A program made the position numbers and the translations under genes. Positions 6,546 to 13,780 of a stretch of DNA of 25,386 nt are shown here, piece after piece. The notes beneath the pieces are model-generated. The model saw only the letters and a program-made list of their open reading frames with translations, ran no database searches and was not told the origin of the DNA. The stretch is from CAKRPJ01 sp934376955 (GTDB lineage Bacteria; Bacillota; Clostridia; Lachnospirales; Lachnospiraceae): assembly GCA_934376955.1 (NCBI GenBank), contig CAKRPJ010000034.1, positions 1 to 25,386 on the forward strand, given 5' to 3'. Within the stretch, counting starts at the first letter, position 1. The number at the start of each line of letters is the position of its first letter.

Positions 6546-6932
6546 ATGACGATCATTCAGACCGCTGTATTGGGGATCACGGCTGTGGCTCTTGCCGTAC
6601 AGCTTAAAGGGATCAGGCCGGAATATTCGTTATACATGATCTTGACATCCGGGATCCTGATCGGGTATTTTGGCCTTTCACGTCTGGAGCTGATTATGGA
6701 AACCGTGAGCTCCATGGGGAAATACATAACGGTGAAGAATGTTTATCTGGCCATGTTAGTCAAAATGGTCGGGATCACATACATAGCGGAGTTTGCTGCC
6801 GGGATATGTAAGGATGCCGGGTATTCTGCTCTGGGAGGGCAGGTGGAGATGTTCGGGAAACTGTCAATCTTAGCTGTCAGTGCACCGATCCTGACAGCTC
6901 TTTTTGAAACACTTCAGGTATTTATGAGATGA
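6546..6932 (+). CDS. spoIIIAD: Stage III sporulation protein AD
   Basis: A 128-residue protein with about four membrane segments. The central KNVYLAMLVKMVGITYIAEF and following CKDAGYSALGGQVEMFGK are characteristic of SpoIIIAD. It sits in the mother-cell membrane as part of the channel, probably with SpoIIIAC and SpoIIIAE. AAGGAG lies 6 nt before the ATG. The gene overlaps spoIIIAE by 4 nt (ATGA). Confidence 0.96.
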   Translation: MTIIQTAVLGITAVALAVQLKGIRPEYSLYMILTSGILIGYFGLSRLELIMETVSSMGKYITVKNVYLAMLVKMVGITYIAEFAAGICKDAGYSALGGQVEMFGKLSILAVSAPILTALFETLQVFMR

Positions 6933-8101
6933 TAAAAAAGAGAAGGTGTGGATTATGGAGCGCTATCATTATATTGTGGCTTATGCTGTGGCTTGTACTG
7001 TGGCTTATGCCTCTTAGGGTCAGGGCAGAGCTGCGGGACGAGGCGGCAGGCGGATTTGATACAACAGAGATAGAAAAATATTTAAAGGAGCTGGGAAAGA
7101 GCAGAGAAAGAGAGCTTTCTTTTCAGGGGGTCATGACGAAGCTGCGGGAAGGAGATTTTTCTGCTGTCCTTACGGAGGCCGCCAAGGAGCTGAAAGGAAC
7201 CTTATTTTATGAAATTAAAAATAACGCAGGGCTTATGGGACGGATCATGGCGCTCGCATTTGCCGGGGCAGCATTTTCCGCTTTTTCCGAGATATTTGGC
7301 TCCGGGCAGGTGTCTGAAACAGGCTACTATGTGATCTATCTGATCGTGATGACTGTTTTGGCCACTGGATTTTTTGCAAGTATGTCCATCGCAGAGCATG
7401 CGACGGAGGAGATACTGGGCTTTATGAAGGTGCTTCTTCCTGCCTATTTTCTGGCGATTACGATGGCCGGCGGGGCACTCACATCAGCAGCCGTCTGCGG
7501 CTTTACCCTTGGTGCGATCGGTCTGGTACAAACGATCGTTTCAAAGCTTCTTCTTCCGGCGATCCGAATATATATGATGACAGCACTGGCCGGAAGCTTG
7601 TATCGGGAGGATCTGCTCTCGAGATTTACAGAGCTTTTGCAAAAAGGGATCCTATGGACAATGAAGGGGATGTTTGGCATTATCGTGGGTTTTCACCTGA
7701 TCCAGGGGATGGTCATGCCCCAGGCAGATGCCGTAAAAAACGCATCCATTATACAGGCCCTGCAGGTCATACCGGGGGTCGGAAACGGAGCCGGGGCGGC
7801 TGCCCGTCTTGTCATGGGCTCAGGCGTTCTTATAAAAAATGCCGCCGGGGCCGCCGCAGTCATTTTTCTCTTTATAATAGCGGCAGTTCCTTTGATAAAG
7901 CTTTTTGCACTGATGGTACTTTATTATCTGGCTGCGGCTATCATGCAGCCGGTCTGTGACAGCCGCCTTGTGGCCTGTATCGCAGAGGCAGCAAAGGCCC
8001 ACGGGATCCTTTTAAAGCTGACGGCATATTCAATGGCATTATTTGCCGTTACCATCGCGATCCTGTGCGTGTCAACGAATGCGGCGTGGTATGCAGGGTG
8101 A
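6929..8101 (+). CDS. spoIIIAE: Stage III sporulation protein AE
   Basis: The largest polytopic membrane protein of the cluster, 390 residues. It begins with a short charged stretch and a Trp/Leu-rich hydrophobic segment that may act as a signal peptide. An extracytoplasmic region of about 80 residues follows, then roughly seven membrane helices. KVLLPAYFLAITMAGG and the later IQALQVIPGVGNGAGAA match family hallmarks. The start overlaps the spoIIIAD stop. The conserved role is in the intercellular channel needed for late forespore gene expression. Confidence 0.96.
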   Translation: MIKKRRCGLWSAIIILWLMLWLVLWLMPLRVRAELRDEAAGGFDTTEIEKYLKELGKSRERELSFQGVMTKLREGDFSAVLTEAAKELKGTLFYEIKNNAGLMGRIMALAFAGAAFSAFSEIFGSGQVSETGYYVIYLIVMTVLATGFFASMSIAEHATEEILGFMKVLLPAYFLAITMAGGALTSAAVCGFTLGAIGLVQTIVSKLLLPAIRIYMMTALAGSLYREDLLSRFTELLQKGILWTMKGMFGIIVGFHLIQGMVMPQADAVKNASIIQALQVIPGVGNGAGAAARLVMGSGVLIKNAAGAAAVIFLFIIAAVPLIKLFALMVLYYLAAAIMQPVCDSRLVACIAEAAKAHGILLKLTAYSMALFAVTIAILCVSTNAAWYAG

Positions 8102-8116
8102 TATTCGGAGAGAGAG

Positions 8117-8644
8117 ATGAGGGGAATATATGACTGGATCCGTGACATCATCGGCTATATGGTCCTGATGACGGCAATTTTAAATTTTCTTCCGGACAGA
8201 AAATATGTGAAATACTTTCGGCTGTTTTCAGGAACGCTCCTGATCCTATTGGTATTCCGGCCGGCTATAGAGTTTACCGGACTGGAGGAGCAGACAGCCG
8301 GACTTTTTGAGCGGATCACATTTCAAAATGATGCAAAGCTTTTGCAGCGGGAGATCACAGATGCAGACGGAAAAAGGCTCGGAGCGCTTACGGAAAGCTA
8401 TAAAGAGGCGATAGAGACGGAGCTTAAGATCATGGCGGAAGGAACCGGACTGGAGTGTACCGCGGCAAGGGTAACCCTTAATACTGCTCCGGAAAACGAA
8501 GGATTTGGCGGAATATCGGAAGTGGGACTGAGTATCCGGGCAAAAGAGGGACGTGGAAAAGAAATCAGAGATCTTAAAAAAAGAATAGGGGAATATTATG
8601 GAGTGGAAGAAAGAAAAATTACAGTCACTCTGGAGGATAAATAA
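8117..8644 (+). CDS. spoIIIAF: Stage III sporulation protein AF
   Basis: A 175-residue protein with two N-terminal membrane helices (DIIGYMVLMTAILNFL and LFSGTLLILLVFRPA) followed by a soluble domain of about 110 residues facing the space between the two membranes. The pattern from IRDIIGYMVLMTAILNFLP is typical of SpoIIIAF. A GAGAGAGATG start context lies 15 nt after spoIIIAE. Its 3' end overlaps spoIIIAG by 47 nt in another frame. Confidence 0.94.
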   Translation: MRGIYDWIRDIIGYMVLMTAILNFLPDRKYVKYFRLFSGTLLILLVFRPAIEFTGLEEQTAGLFERITFQNDAKLLQREITDADGKRLGALTESYKEAIETELKIMAEGTGLECTAARVTLNTAPENEGFGGISEVGLSIRAKEGRGKEIRDLKKRIGEYYGVEERKITVTLEDK

Positions 8645-9233
8645 AGAAAAGCTGATATTTTTGTTTTGCTCCGGCCTGCTGCTGTTTCTTTTATCGATGC
8701 CGGAGGAAAGAGGAAAGCAAACGGGGCAGCAGCTATCCGGCGCCAGTCAGGCGGTATCGGGAGCGGCAGCAGGAACTGTGTCTGATCGGGAAGGAGAAGG
8801 CTTTGTGCCGGGAACCGGGTATGACGATGAGAAAAGCTATGAAAAACAGATGGAAGAAAGGATCCGGGACATTCTTTCCCGGGTAGAGGGGGTCGGAGAG
8901 GCTGACGTTATGGTGGTCGTGCTTTCGTCGGAAGAAAAGATTCTTCAGATCGATAAAAGCACCTCCACCTCCGTCGACGAGGAGGGAAAAAACACGGTTT
9001 CCCGGAGGGTGCAGACACAGCAGGAAATGAAGGAGAGCACAGTTATGAGCGGGCACGATTCGCTTCCGTTTGTAAAAAAAGAAATGCGGCCGGAGATCTC
9101 CGGGATCATTATCAGCGCGGATGGAGGCGGAAGCTCTGTGGTGAAAACGGAAATTTGTGAAGCGATGGAAGCATTATTTGGGCTTCCGGCACATAAGATT
9201 AAAGTATTAAAGAGGGTGAAAAAAGGAGTCTGA
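8598..9233 (+). CDS. spoIIIAG: Stage III sporulation protein AG
   Basis: A 211-residue single-pass membrane protein. In Bacillus, SpoIIIAG forms a large ring in the intermembrane space. The membrane helix LIFLFCSGLLLFLLS (about residues 19-33) precedes a Gly/Ser-rich linker and a ring-building domain. This domain contains RVEGVGEADVMVVVLSS and PEISGIIISADGGG, the usual RBM-type signatures. The ATG at 8598 lies inside spoIIIAF (47-nt overlap) after AGGGGA. A later start would remove the membrane helix, so this start is kept. Confidence 0.95.
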   Translation: MEWKKEKLQSLWRINKEKLIFLFCSGLLLFLLSMPEERGKQTGQQLSGASQAVSGAAAGTVSDREGEGFVPGTGYDDEKSYEKQMEERIRDILSRVEGVGEADVMVVVLSSEEKILQIDKSTSTSVDEEGKNTVSRRVQTQQEMKESTVMSGHDSLPFVKKEMRPEISGIIISADGGGSSVVKTEICEAMEALFGLPAHKIKVLKRVKKGV

Positions 9234-9236
9234 GGA

Positions 9237-9902
9237 ATGAAACGAATATTCAGGAGAAACCAGATCATTATTACTACGCTGGCTATTATGATCGCAGCAG
9301 CCGGATATTTAAATTATTCTGCGAAAAAAGAGGTAGCAGGGGCAGAGGTGTATGAGGCGGGAATGATGGAGATATCAGACGAAGATATTCTGGCAGAAAA
9401 TCAGGCGGTCAACGGGGAAGATGGTGACGGCCTTGTGGACATCGCAAGTCTTGATAAGGAGGAAGCTTCCGGGGCAGAGCAGGAGGCAGAGCAGACCGGG
9501 ATCGAGAATCCCGGAGAAGCAGTGCTGACAAACGGAACGAGTGTGGCAGAATACATAGCCGGAGTCCAGCTGAACCGGGAGCAGGTCCGGGCAAAGAACA
9601 AAGAGACATTAATGGAGGTCATCGGCAGCGACAAAATATCAGAAACAGAAAAGCAGTCGGCGATCCTCAGTATGATCCGCATGACAGAGATCTCTGAGAA
9701 GGAAAATGCGGCGGAGACACTGTTAAAGGCGAAAGGATTTGTAGATCCGGTCGTTAGCATCACCGACGAAAAGGTAGATGTAGTGATCAATGCCGTAACC
9801 CTGACTGATCCGGAACGGGCACAGATTGAGGATATCGTCAAGAGAAAGACGGAGATCGGTGCAGATGGGATTGTGATCACATTGATGGATCTGGAAAATT
9901 GA
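9237..9902 (+). CDS. spoIIIAH: Stage III sporulation protein AH
   Basis: A 221-residue protein with one N-terminal membrane helix (IIITTLAIMIAAAGYLNYS), a long acidic linker (about residues 40-100) and a C-terminal YscJ/FliF-like domain (about 105-221). The latter includes NKETLMEVIGSD and ILSMIRMTEISEKENAAE. In Bacillus this domain contacts SpoIIQ from the forespore side. AAGGAG lies 8 nt before the ATG. It closes the operon. No intrinsic terminator is visible before the tRNA promoter at 9932, only AT-rich DNA. Confidence 0.95.
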   Translation: MKRIFRRNQIIITTLAIMIAAAGYLNYSAKKEVAGAEVYEAGMMEISDEDILAENQAVNGEDGDGLVDIASLDKEEASGAEQEAEQTGIENPGEAVLTNGTSVAEYIAGVQLNREQVRAKNKETLMEVIGSDKISETEKQSAILSMIRMTEISEKENAAETLLKAKGFVDPVVSITDEKVDVVINAVTLTDPERAQIEDIVKRKTEIGADGIVITLMDLEN

Positions 9903-9931
9903 TAAAATAAAACAAAAAATTAAAAAAATAC

Positions 9932-9960
9932 TTGACGAAACCCAATATTTCGGGTATACT
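9932..9960 (+). promoter_or_regulatory. Strong sigma-A promoter for tRNA-Gln
   Basis: TTGACG (9932-9937), a 17-bp spacer and TATACT (9955-9960) lie 38 bp before the tRNA, the best promoter match in the window. Confidence 0.85.
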
Positions 9961-9997
9961 AAATCTCGCAGTTGAGAAGCAGTTGCGATTGAAATAT

Positions 9998-10070
9998 TGG
10001 GCTATCGCCAAATGGTAAGGCAACGGACTCTGACTCCGTCATTTTCAAGGTTCGAATCCTTGTAGCCCAG
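9998..10070 (+). tRNA. tRNA-Gln, anticodon CUG
   Basis: A complete cloverleaf. The acceptor stem is TGGGCTA/TAGCCCA with discriminator G, the D arm GCC/GGC, the anticodon stem ACGGA/TCCGT and the loop CTCTGAC with anticodon CTG at 10030-10032 (reads CAG). The T arm is CAAGG-TTCGAAT-CCTTG. The variable region has 6 nt rather than the usual 5. The 3' CCA is not encoded. The initial U-A pair and glutamine anticodon agree. Confidence 0.96.
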
Positions 10071-10073
10071 CTG

Positions 10074-10120
10074 AAAAAGAGAGCGTCAAACCTTTATGAA
10101 AAGTGTTTGGGGCTCTTTTT
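10074..10120 (+). terminator. Intrinsic terminator of tRNA-Gln
   Basis: AAAAAGAG (10074-10081) pairs with CTCTTTTT (10113-10120), with an inner helix TCAAAC/GTTTGG; it begins 4 nt after the tRNA. Confidence 0.75.
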
Positions 10121-10154
10121 GTGTCATAGGAAACTTCGTCCTATGACACAAAAA
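10116..10154. repeat. Perfect 16-bp palindrome with 7-nt loop
   Basis: TTTTTGTGTCATAGGA (10116-10131) and TCCTATGACACAAAAA (10139-10154) are exact reverse complements around AACTTCG. The T-run precedes the stem and the A-run follows it, the reverse of a terminator layout on either strand. It shares the ATAGGA core with the inverted repeat at 1284-1340. The DNA from 10155 to 10240 shows no gene. Confidence 0.8.
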
Positions 10155-10240
10155 ATGCGAAACAGGAAATTTCGATGGAGTTTTCCGTTATGCAAAAGAA
10201 GCAGGAGCAAAATGAGAGCAAAACGGAAGCCACTTTGGTA

Positions 10241-10270
10241 TTGCAATAGGAACCCGTTATCGAGTATAAT
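10241..10270 (+). promoter_or_regulatory. Sigma-A promoter for the thioesterase-cvfB-ridA group
   Basis: TTGCAA (10241-10246), an 18-bp spacer and a perfect TATAAT (10265-10270). The implied leader is only about 14 nt, carrying GGAAAGGA. Confidence 0.7.
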
Positions 10271-10290
10271 AGCATGGAAAGGACAAAAAT

Positions 10291-10998
10291 ATGTACGAAT
10301 TACAAAGTCGTGTCCGTTATAGTGAATTGGATGCGGATGCCAGATTATCCATCATAGGGATCATGAATTATCTTCAGGACTGCTCAACGCTTCAGTCGGA
10401 GGACTGCGGTGTGGGACTTGACTGGCTGGAAAAAGAAAAACGGGCATGGCTTCTGTCCTCATGGCAGATCCAAATCCGGGAAAGGCCGAAGCTCGGGGAA
10501 CACATTACCGTTGCAACCTGGCCTTATGAGATCAAGGGAATCTATGCAATGCGTAATTTTGTGATCTTAAATGAGCAGAGGGAATATCTGGTACAGGCAA
10601 ATTCCTGCTGGTTCCTCTATGATACGGAGGCGGGAAGACCGGTTCGAATCATGGAAAGCGATGTCGAAAAATACGGTGCCGAGGAGCCAAGACTTGAAAT
10701 GGACTATGCCCCCCGGAGGATCCTTCTCCCGGATAATATGACAGAGGTGGGCAGGCTCACGATCCTGCGGCATCAGATCGACACGAATCATCATGTAAAT
10801 AATGCACAGTATGTAGATATTGCCCGGGAGGTCATTCCGGCAGATATAAAGATCCGCCAGATCCGTGCAGAATATAAAAAGGCGGCGGTGCTCGGAGATG
10901 AGGTCGTATTGAGGGCTGCGGAAACAGCAGACGGATATGTGGTTTCTCTCTGCAGCGAAGACGGCAGTATCTTTGCTAATATAGAGCTGGCTGATTAG
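10291..10998 (+). CDS. Acyl-ACP thioesterase, FatA/FatB-like
   Basis: A 235-residue double hot-dog thioesterase (PF01643 type) that releases fatty acids from acyl carrier protein in the cytosol. The N-terminal hot-dog repeat has YELQSRVRYSELDADARLS and NYLQDCSTLQSE; the second begins near residue 150. The catalytic loop DTNHHVNNAQYV supplies Asp164, Asn166 and His168, equivalent to the plant Asp-Asn-His residues. The segment that carries the catalytic Glu in plant enzymes (EYRREC) reads EYKKAAVLGD here, so that position appears to be Ala198. ATG 10291 follows GGAAAGGA. cvfB begins 44 nt downstream with no terminator between. Confidence 0.88.
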   Translation: MYELQSRVRYSELDADARLSIIGIMNYLQDCSTLQSEDCGVGLDWLEKEKRAWLLSSWQIQIRERPKLGEHITVATWPYEIKGIYAMRNFVILNEQREYLVQANSCWFLYDTEAGRPVRIMESDVEKYGAEEPRLEMDYAPRRILLPDNMTEVGRLTILRHQIDTNHHVNNAQYVDIAREVIPADIKIRQIRAEYKKAAVLGDEVVLRAAETADGYVVSLCSEDGSIFANIELAD

Positions 10999-11042
10999 TC
11001 AGCACGGCCCGGCGTTACAGACGGGCGGAAAGGACGAAAGAC

Positions 11043-11900
11043 ATGTTGGAGCTTGGAAAAATTCAGGAACTCGAAGTAATAAAGGAAAAAGACTTTGGCA
11101 TTTACCTGGGTGAGCCGGGGAAAAATGCGGAGGGCACAGAAAAGGGAGTGCTCCTTCCGAAAAAACAGGTTCCGGAGGGAACAAAAACCGGCGACCTTCT
11201 GCGCGTCTTCTTATATAAAGACTCAGAAGACAGGATTATCGCCACAACATCAACACCGAAACTGACGTTGGGAGAAACGGCTGTCCTCACGGTGAAGGAG
11301 GTTTCAAAGATCGGTGCATTTCTCGATATGGGACTGGAAAAGGATCTTCTTCTTCCGTTTAAAAAGCAGATATATCCGGTAAGAAAGGGAGAAAGATGCC
11401 TAGTAGGCCTGTATATCGATAAGAGCAAGCGCCTCGCGGCGACAATGAAGGCATATTCCCTTCTTCGCAGTGACTCTCCGTATAAAACGGGGGACGAGGT
11501 GGACGGATTTATTTTTGAGATCAATCCTGAGCTTGGAGCTTTTGTGGCTGTAGATGAGCGATATTACGGAATGATCCCGAAAAGGGAGCTGTTTGCAGGC
11601 TTCAAGGTGGGTCAGGATATACACGCCCGAGTTACCAGAGTCCGGGAGGACGGGAAGCTGGACTTAAGCTCCAGAGAAAAGGCCCACAATCAGATATTTG
11701 ATGATGCCGAGCTGGTTATGAAGGTGCTCGGGGAGTTTGACGGCGTGCTGCCGTTTAATGACAAGGCATCCCCGGAGGTGATCGCACGGGAATTTAAGCT
11801 CAGCAAGAATGCATTTAAACGCGCTGTTGGCCATCTTTTAAAAGAGGGTAAAATAGAAATAACAGAAAAAAGCATAAGAGCATTGGAGGAAAAGAAATGA
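11043..11900 (+). CDS. cvfB: CvfB/YitL-family S1-domain RNA-binding protein
   Basis: A 285-residue protein with tandem S1-like OB folds and a C-terminal winged helix, the architecture of CvfB (conserved virulence factor B, YitL). Visible S1 elements include VKEVSKIGAFLDMGLEKDLLLP (here split over residues about 81-102) and IHARVTRVREDGKLDLS. The winged helix near 225-280 includes ASPEVIAREFKLSKNAFKRA. It probably binds RNA in the cytosol; the targets are unknown. AAAGGA lies 8 nt upstream of the ATG. The stop overlaps the ridA start (ATGA), so the two are translated together. Confidence 0.9.
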   Translation: MLELGKIQELEVIKEKDFGIYLGEPGKNAEGTEKGVLLPKKQVPEGTKTGDLLRVFLYKDSEDRIIATTSTPKLTLGETAVLTVKEVSKIGAFLDMGLEKDLLLPFKKQIYPVRKGERCLVGLYIDKSKRLAATMKAYSLLRSDSPYKTGDEVDGFIFEINPELGAFVAVDERYYGMIPKRELFAGFKVGQDIHARVTRVREDGKLDLSSREKAHNQIFDDAELVMKVLGEFDGVLPFNDKASPEVIAREFKLSKNAFKRAVGHLLKEGKIEITEKSIRALEEKK

Positions 11901-12271
11901 AGAAAGTAATCAGCACAACAAACGCACCGGCAGCAATCGGACCGTATTCCCAGGCAATCGAAGCGAACGGATTTGTATTCGCATCCGGACAGATCCCGGT
12001 AGATCCTGCTACAGGCAACGTTCCGGAGGGAATCGAGGGACAGGCTGAGCAGGTTATGAAGAATATGAAGAACCTGCTGGAAGCAGCAGGCACATCCCTT
12101 GACAACGTTGTAAAGACAACAGTATTTATCCAGAGCATGGATGATTTCGCAACGATCAACGGAATCTACTCCAAGTACTTTGAGAAGGAATGCCCGGCTC
12201 GTTCCTGCGTTGAGGTTGCCAAGCTGCCGAAGGGCGTTCTTCTTGAGATGGAAGCTATCGCCGTAAAATAA
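11897..12271 (+). CDS. ridA: RidA family enamine/imine deaminase
   Basis: RidA hydrolyses reactive 2-aminoacrylate and related imines made by PLP enzymes such as threonine/serine dehydratase, releasing 2-ketoacids. The 124-residue length is typical. N-terminal APAAIGPYSQAI and ASGQIPVDPATG are family hallmarks, and the catalytic Arg is Arg102 in PARSCVEVAKLPKG. It overlaps cvfB by 4 nt. Its codon choice looks more biased than that of cvfB (many GAA/AAG/CCG/ATC), suggesting strong expression. A terminator follows. Confidence 0.97.
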   Translation: MKKVISTTNAPAAIGPYSQAIEANGFVFASGQIPVDPATGNVPEGIEGQAEQVMKNMKNLLEAAGTSLDNVVKTTVFIQSMDDFATINGIYSKYFEKECPARSCVEVAKLPKGVLLEMEAIAVK

Positions 12272-12319
12272 GCGGAAAATCGGCATTATTGCCAAATAAA
12301 CATTAAATAATGAACTTTT

Positions 12320-12355
12320 AGAGGGAAAATCGTATGGTTTTCCCTCTGTTTTTTT
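12320..12355 (+). terminator. Intrinsic terminator after ridA
   Basis: AGAGGGAAAA (12320-12329) pairs perfectly with TTTTCCCTCT (12338-12347); T-run at 12349-12355. Confidence 0.92.
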
Positions 12356-12451
12356 GCCTTATAGACAAAATGATGGAAAAGAATAAAATATTTTGGTGAA
12401 TTACAATATGGAAAAGTCCCCCTGTTTTGTGTAGGATATTAATTAGAAAAT

Positions 12452-12513
12452 TGTCTGTTGTGCGGCTTAAGCCTAAATGCACATAAGACAGGGTATACAA
12501 AGGTGAGACCTTT
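12452..12513 (+). promoter_or_regulatory. Dyad and hairpin in the leader of the MsmK-like gene
   Basis: TGTCT (12452-12456) and TGTGC (12459-12463) pair with GCACA (12479-12483) and AGACA (12486-12490) around the palindrome GGCTTAAGCC (12464-12473). A second hairpin AAAGGT-GAG-ACCTTT lies at 12499-12513, just before the GGAGGA binding site. A possible weak promoter, TTGTCT with TAAATG 17 bp later, overlaps the first dyad. The rest of 12356-12531 shows nothing else. Confidence 0.45.
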
Positions 12514-12531
12514 TGATGAGCAGGAGGAAGA

Positions 12532-13635
12532 ATGGCGGGATTAGTATTAAAAAATGTAAACAAAATTTTTCCGGGCGGGCAGATGGCAGTCAGGGATTTT
12601 TCACTTGAGATCAAAAACAGAGAATTTATTATTTTATCGGGTCCGACAGGCTGCGGAAAATCTACACTGCTCCGCATGATCGCCGGTCTGGAGGAAATCA
12701 GCTCGGGTTCTCTGTTTATTGACGGGAAAGATATGACGTATGCAGACCCTAAAGACAGAAACATTGCAATGGTATTTAAAAACAGTGTGCTGTATCCGGA
12801 AATGACAGTGGCCGGGAATCTTTCCTTTGCATTGCGTATGGCAAAGCTTCCGCAGGCAGAGATCGAAGAACGGATTGAAGATATCGCCGGATTCCTCAAA
12901 ATAGAACACATTTTAGACAAACAGCCCGAGGAGCTGTCAATGGAAGAAAGATATCGTGTATTGTTGGGCCGTGCTCTTATGCGCCGCCCGGGGATCCTTC
13001 TTCTCGACAGCACGATCGCGGATCTTAAGGAGAGCCTTCAGGAGGTTCTCCGAAGGGAGTTTTCCAAGGTGTGCAAAAAGATGGATATGACGGTCATCTA
13101 TGTGACGGATAACCAGAAAACAGCAATGGCCCTGGCGACAAGAATGGTCGTAATGGATGACGGAGAAATCTGTCAGGAGGGCTCTCCAAAGGAGCTGGTG
13201 GAGCAGCCCATAAACCGGTTTGTGGCGGGAGTGGCAGGATTTCCTCCCATGAATTTTTTTACGGCAGCTGTGTTTAATGAGAACGGAAGAATAGGACTCA
13301 AAAACAAAAGCGGAAAGATCTTCCTTTCAGAGAAGACATCAGCGGCCTTAGAGAATGGCAGATATATCGGAAAAGAGGTTATCTTTGGTATTCGGGCCGA
13401 CAGGATCCACATCTGTACGGATCAGAATGCAGAGAATGGCTGTTTTCAGGCAAAGTTTTCTCAGGATGAGACCCGTGAGCCTTTAAATGGGATCCGGTTT
13501 TTGATGGAGGATACAGGAGCGCTTTGTCTGGAGGGGCAGGAGCTTTCCATGCGTCCGGGAGAAAAGATAAAGATATCCATGGAACCGGATCAGATCTATG
13601 TGTTCGATAAAGAAACAGAGAAGATGATTCGATAG
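12532..13635 (+). CDS. MsmK/MalK-like ABC ATPase with degenerate catalytic motifs
   Basis: A 367-residue protein colinear with sugar-importer ATPases of the MsmK/UgpC/MalK group: a nucleotide-binding domain (about 1-235) and a C-terminal OB-fold regulatory region after FVAGVAGFPPMNFF. Walker A GPTGCGKST (37-45) is intact. The other motifs are changed: the Q-loop Gln is Lys83 (VFKNSVLYP), the signature LSGGQ reads LSMEE (135-139), the Walker B Glu is Ser160 (LLLDSTIADL), the D-loop Asp is Lys166, and the switch His is Asp193 (YVTDNQ). The family normally reads LSGGQRQR, LLDEPLSNLD and YVTHDQ. ATP binding may survive but hydrolysis is unlikely. The open frame is full length with a good AGGAGG site, so it is not an ordinary pseudogene. 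No permease or binding-protein gene is nearby. A regulatory, MalK-like signalling role is inferred. Confidence 0.88.
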   Translation: MAGLVLKNVNKIFPGGQMAVRDFSLEIKNREFIILSGPTGCGKSTLLRMIAGLEEISSGSLFIDGKDMTYADPKDRNIAMVFKNSVLYPEMTVAGNLSFALRMAKLPQAEIEERIEDIAGFLKIEHILDKQPEELSMEERYRVLLGRALMRRPGILLLDSTIADLKESLQEVLRREFSKVCKKMDMTVIYVTDNQKTAMALATRMVVMDDGEICQEGSPKELVEQPINRFVAGVAGFPPMNFFTAAVFNENGRIGLKNKSGKIFLSEKTSAALENGRYIGKEVIFGIRADRIHICTDQNAENGCFQAKFSQDETREPLNGIRFLMEDTGALCLEGQELSMRPGEKIKISMEPDQIYVFDKETEKMIR

Positions 13636-13656
13636 AACCGAAAAATACACAGAGAT

Positions 13657-13697
13657 GGGGGCATGTCCGGATCGTGCGGAGCATGCCTCCTCTTTAT
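13657..13697 (+). terminator. Probable weak terminator after the MsmK-like gene
   Basis: GGGGGCATG (13657-13665) pairs with CATGCCTCC (13682-13690), one G-U pair, with inner TCCG/CGGA. The following TCTTTATA is only partly T-rich, so read-through is possible. Confidence 0.5.
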
Positions 13698-13780
13698 ATA
13701 TATCGCGGTAAACAACATTTTTATAAAAAAATACAAAATTTTTCTTTCTTTTTTTACTGTTTTGCATTAGAATAAGAAAA

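Noticed and set aside
9401..9880. 159-codon minus-strand frame opposite spoIIIAH
   Set aside because: Ser/Thr/Phe-rich composition typical of an antisense shadow of an acidic coding sequence.
10041..10046. Six-nucleotide variable region of tRNA-Gln as a sign of a defective tRNA
   Set aside because: All stems and the T loop are intact and it has a strong promoter and terminator; one extra variable-loop base is tolerated.
10107..10322. 71-codon plus-strand frame between the tRNA and the thioesterase
   Set aside because: It runs through the tRNA terminator and palindrome, is Arg/Lys-rich without family features, and overlaps the thioesterase start.
12318..13013. 231-codon minus-strand frame opposite the MsmK-like gene
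   Set aside because: Antisense shadow of a recognisable ABC protein; no domain and no ribosome binding site.
12532..13635. Calling the MsmK-like gene a pseudogene
   Set aside because: The frame is complete, Walker A and the regulatory domain are kept, and the ribosome binding site is strong; a functional non-hydrolysing protein fits better.
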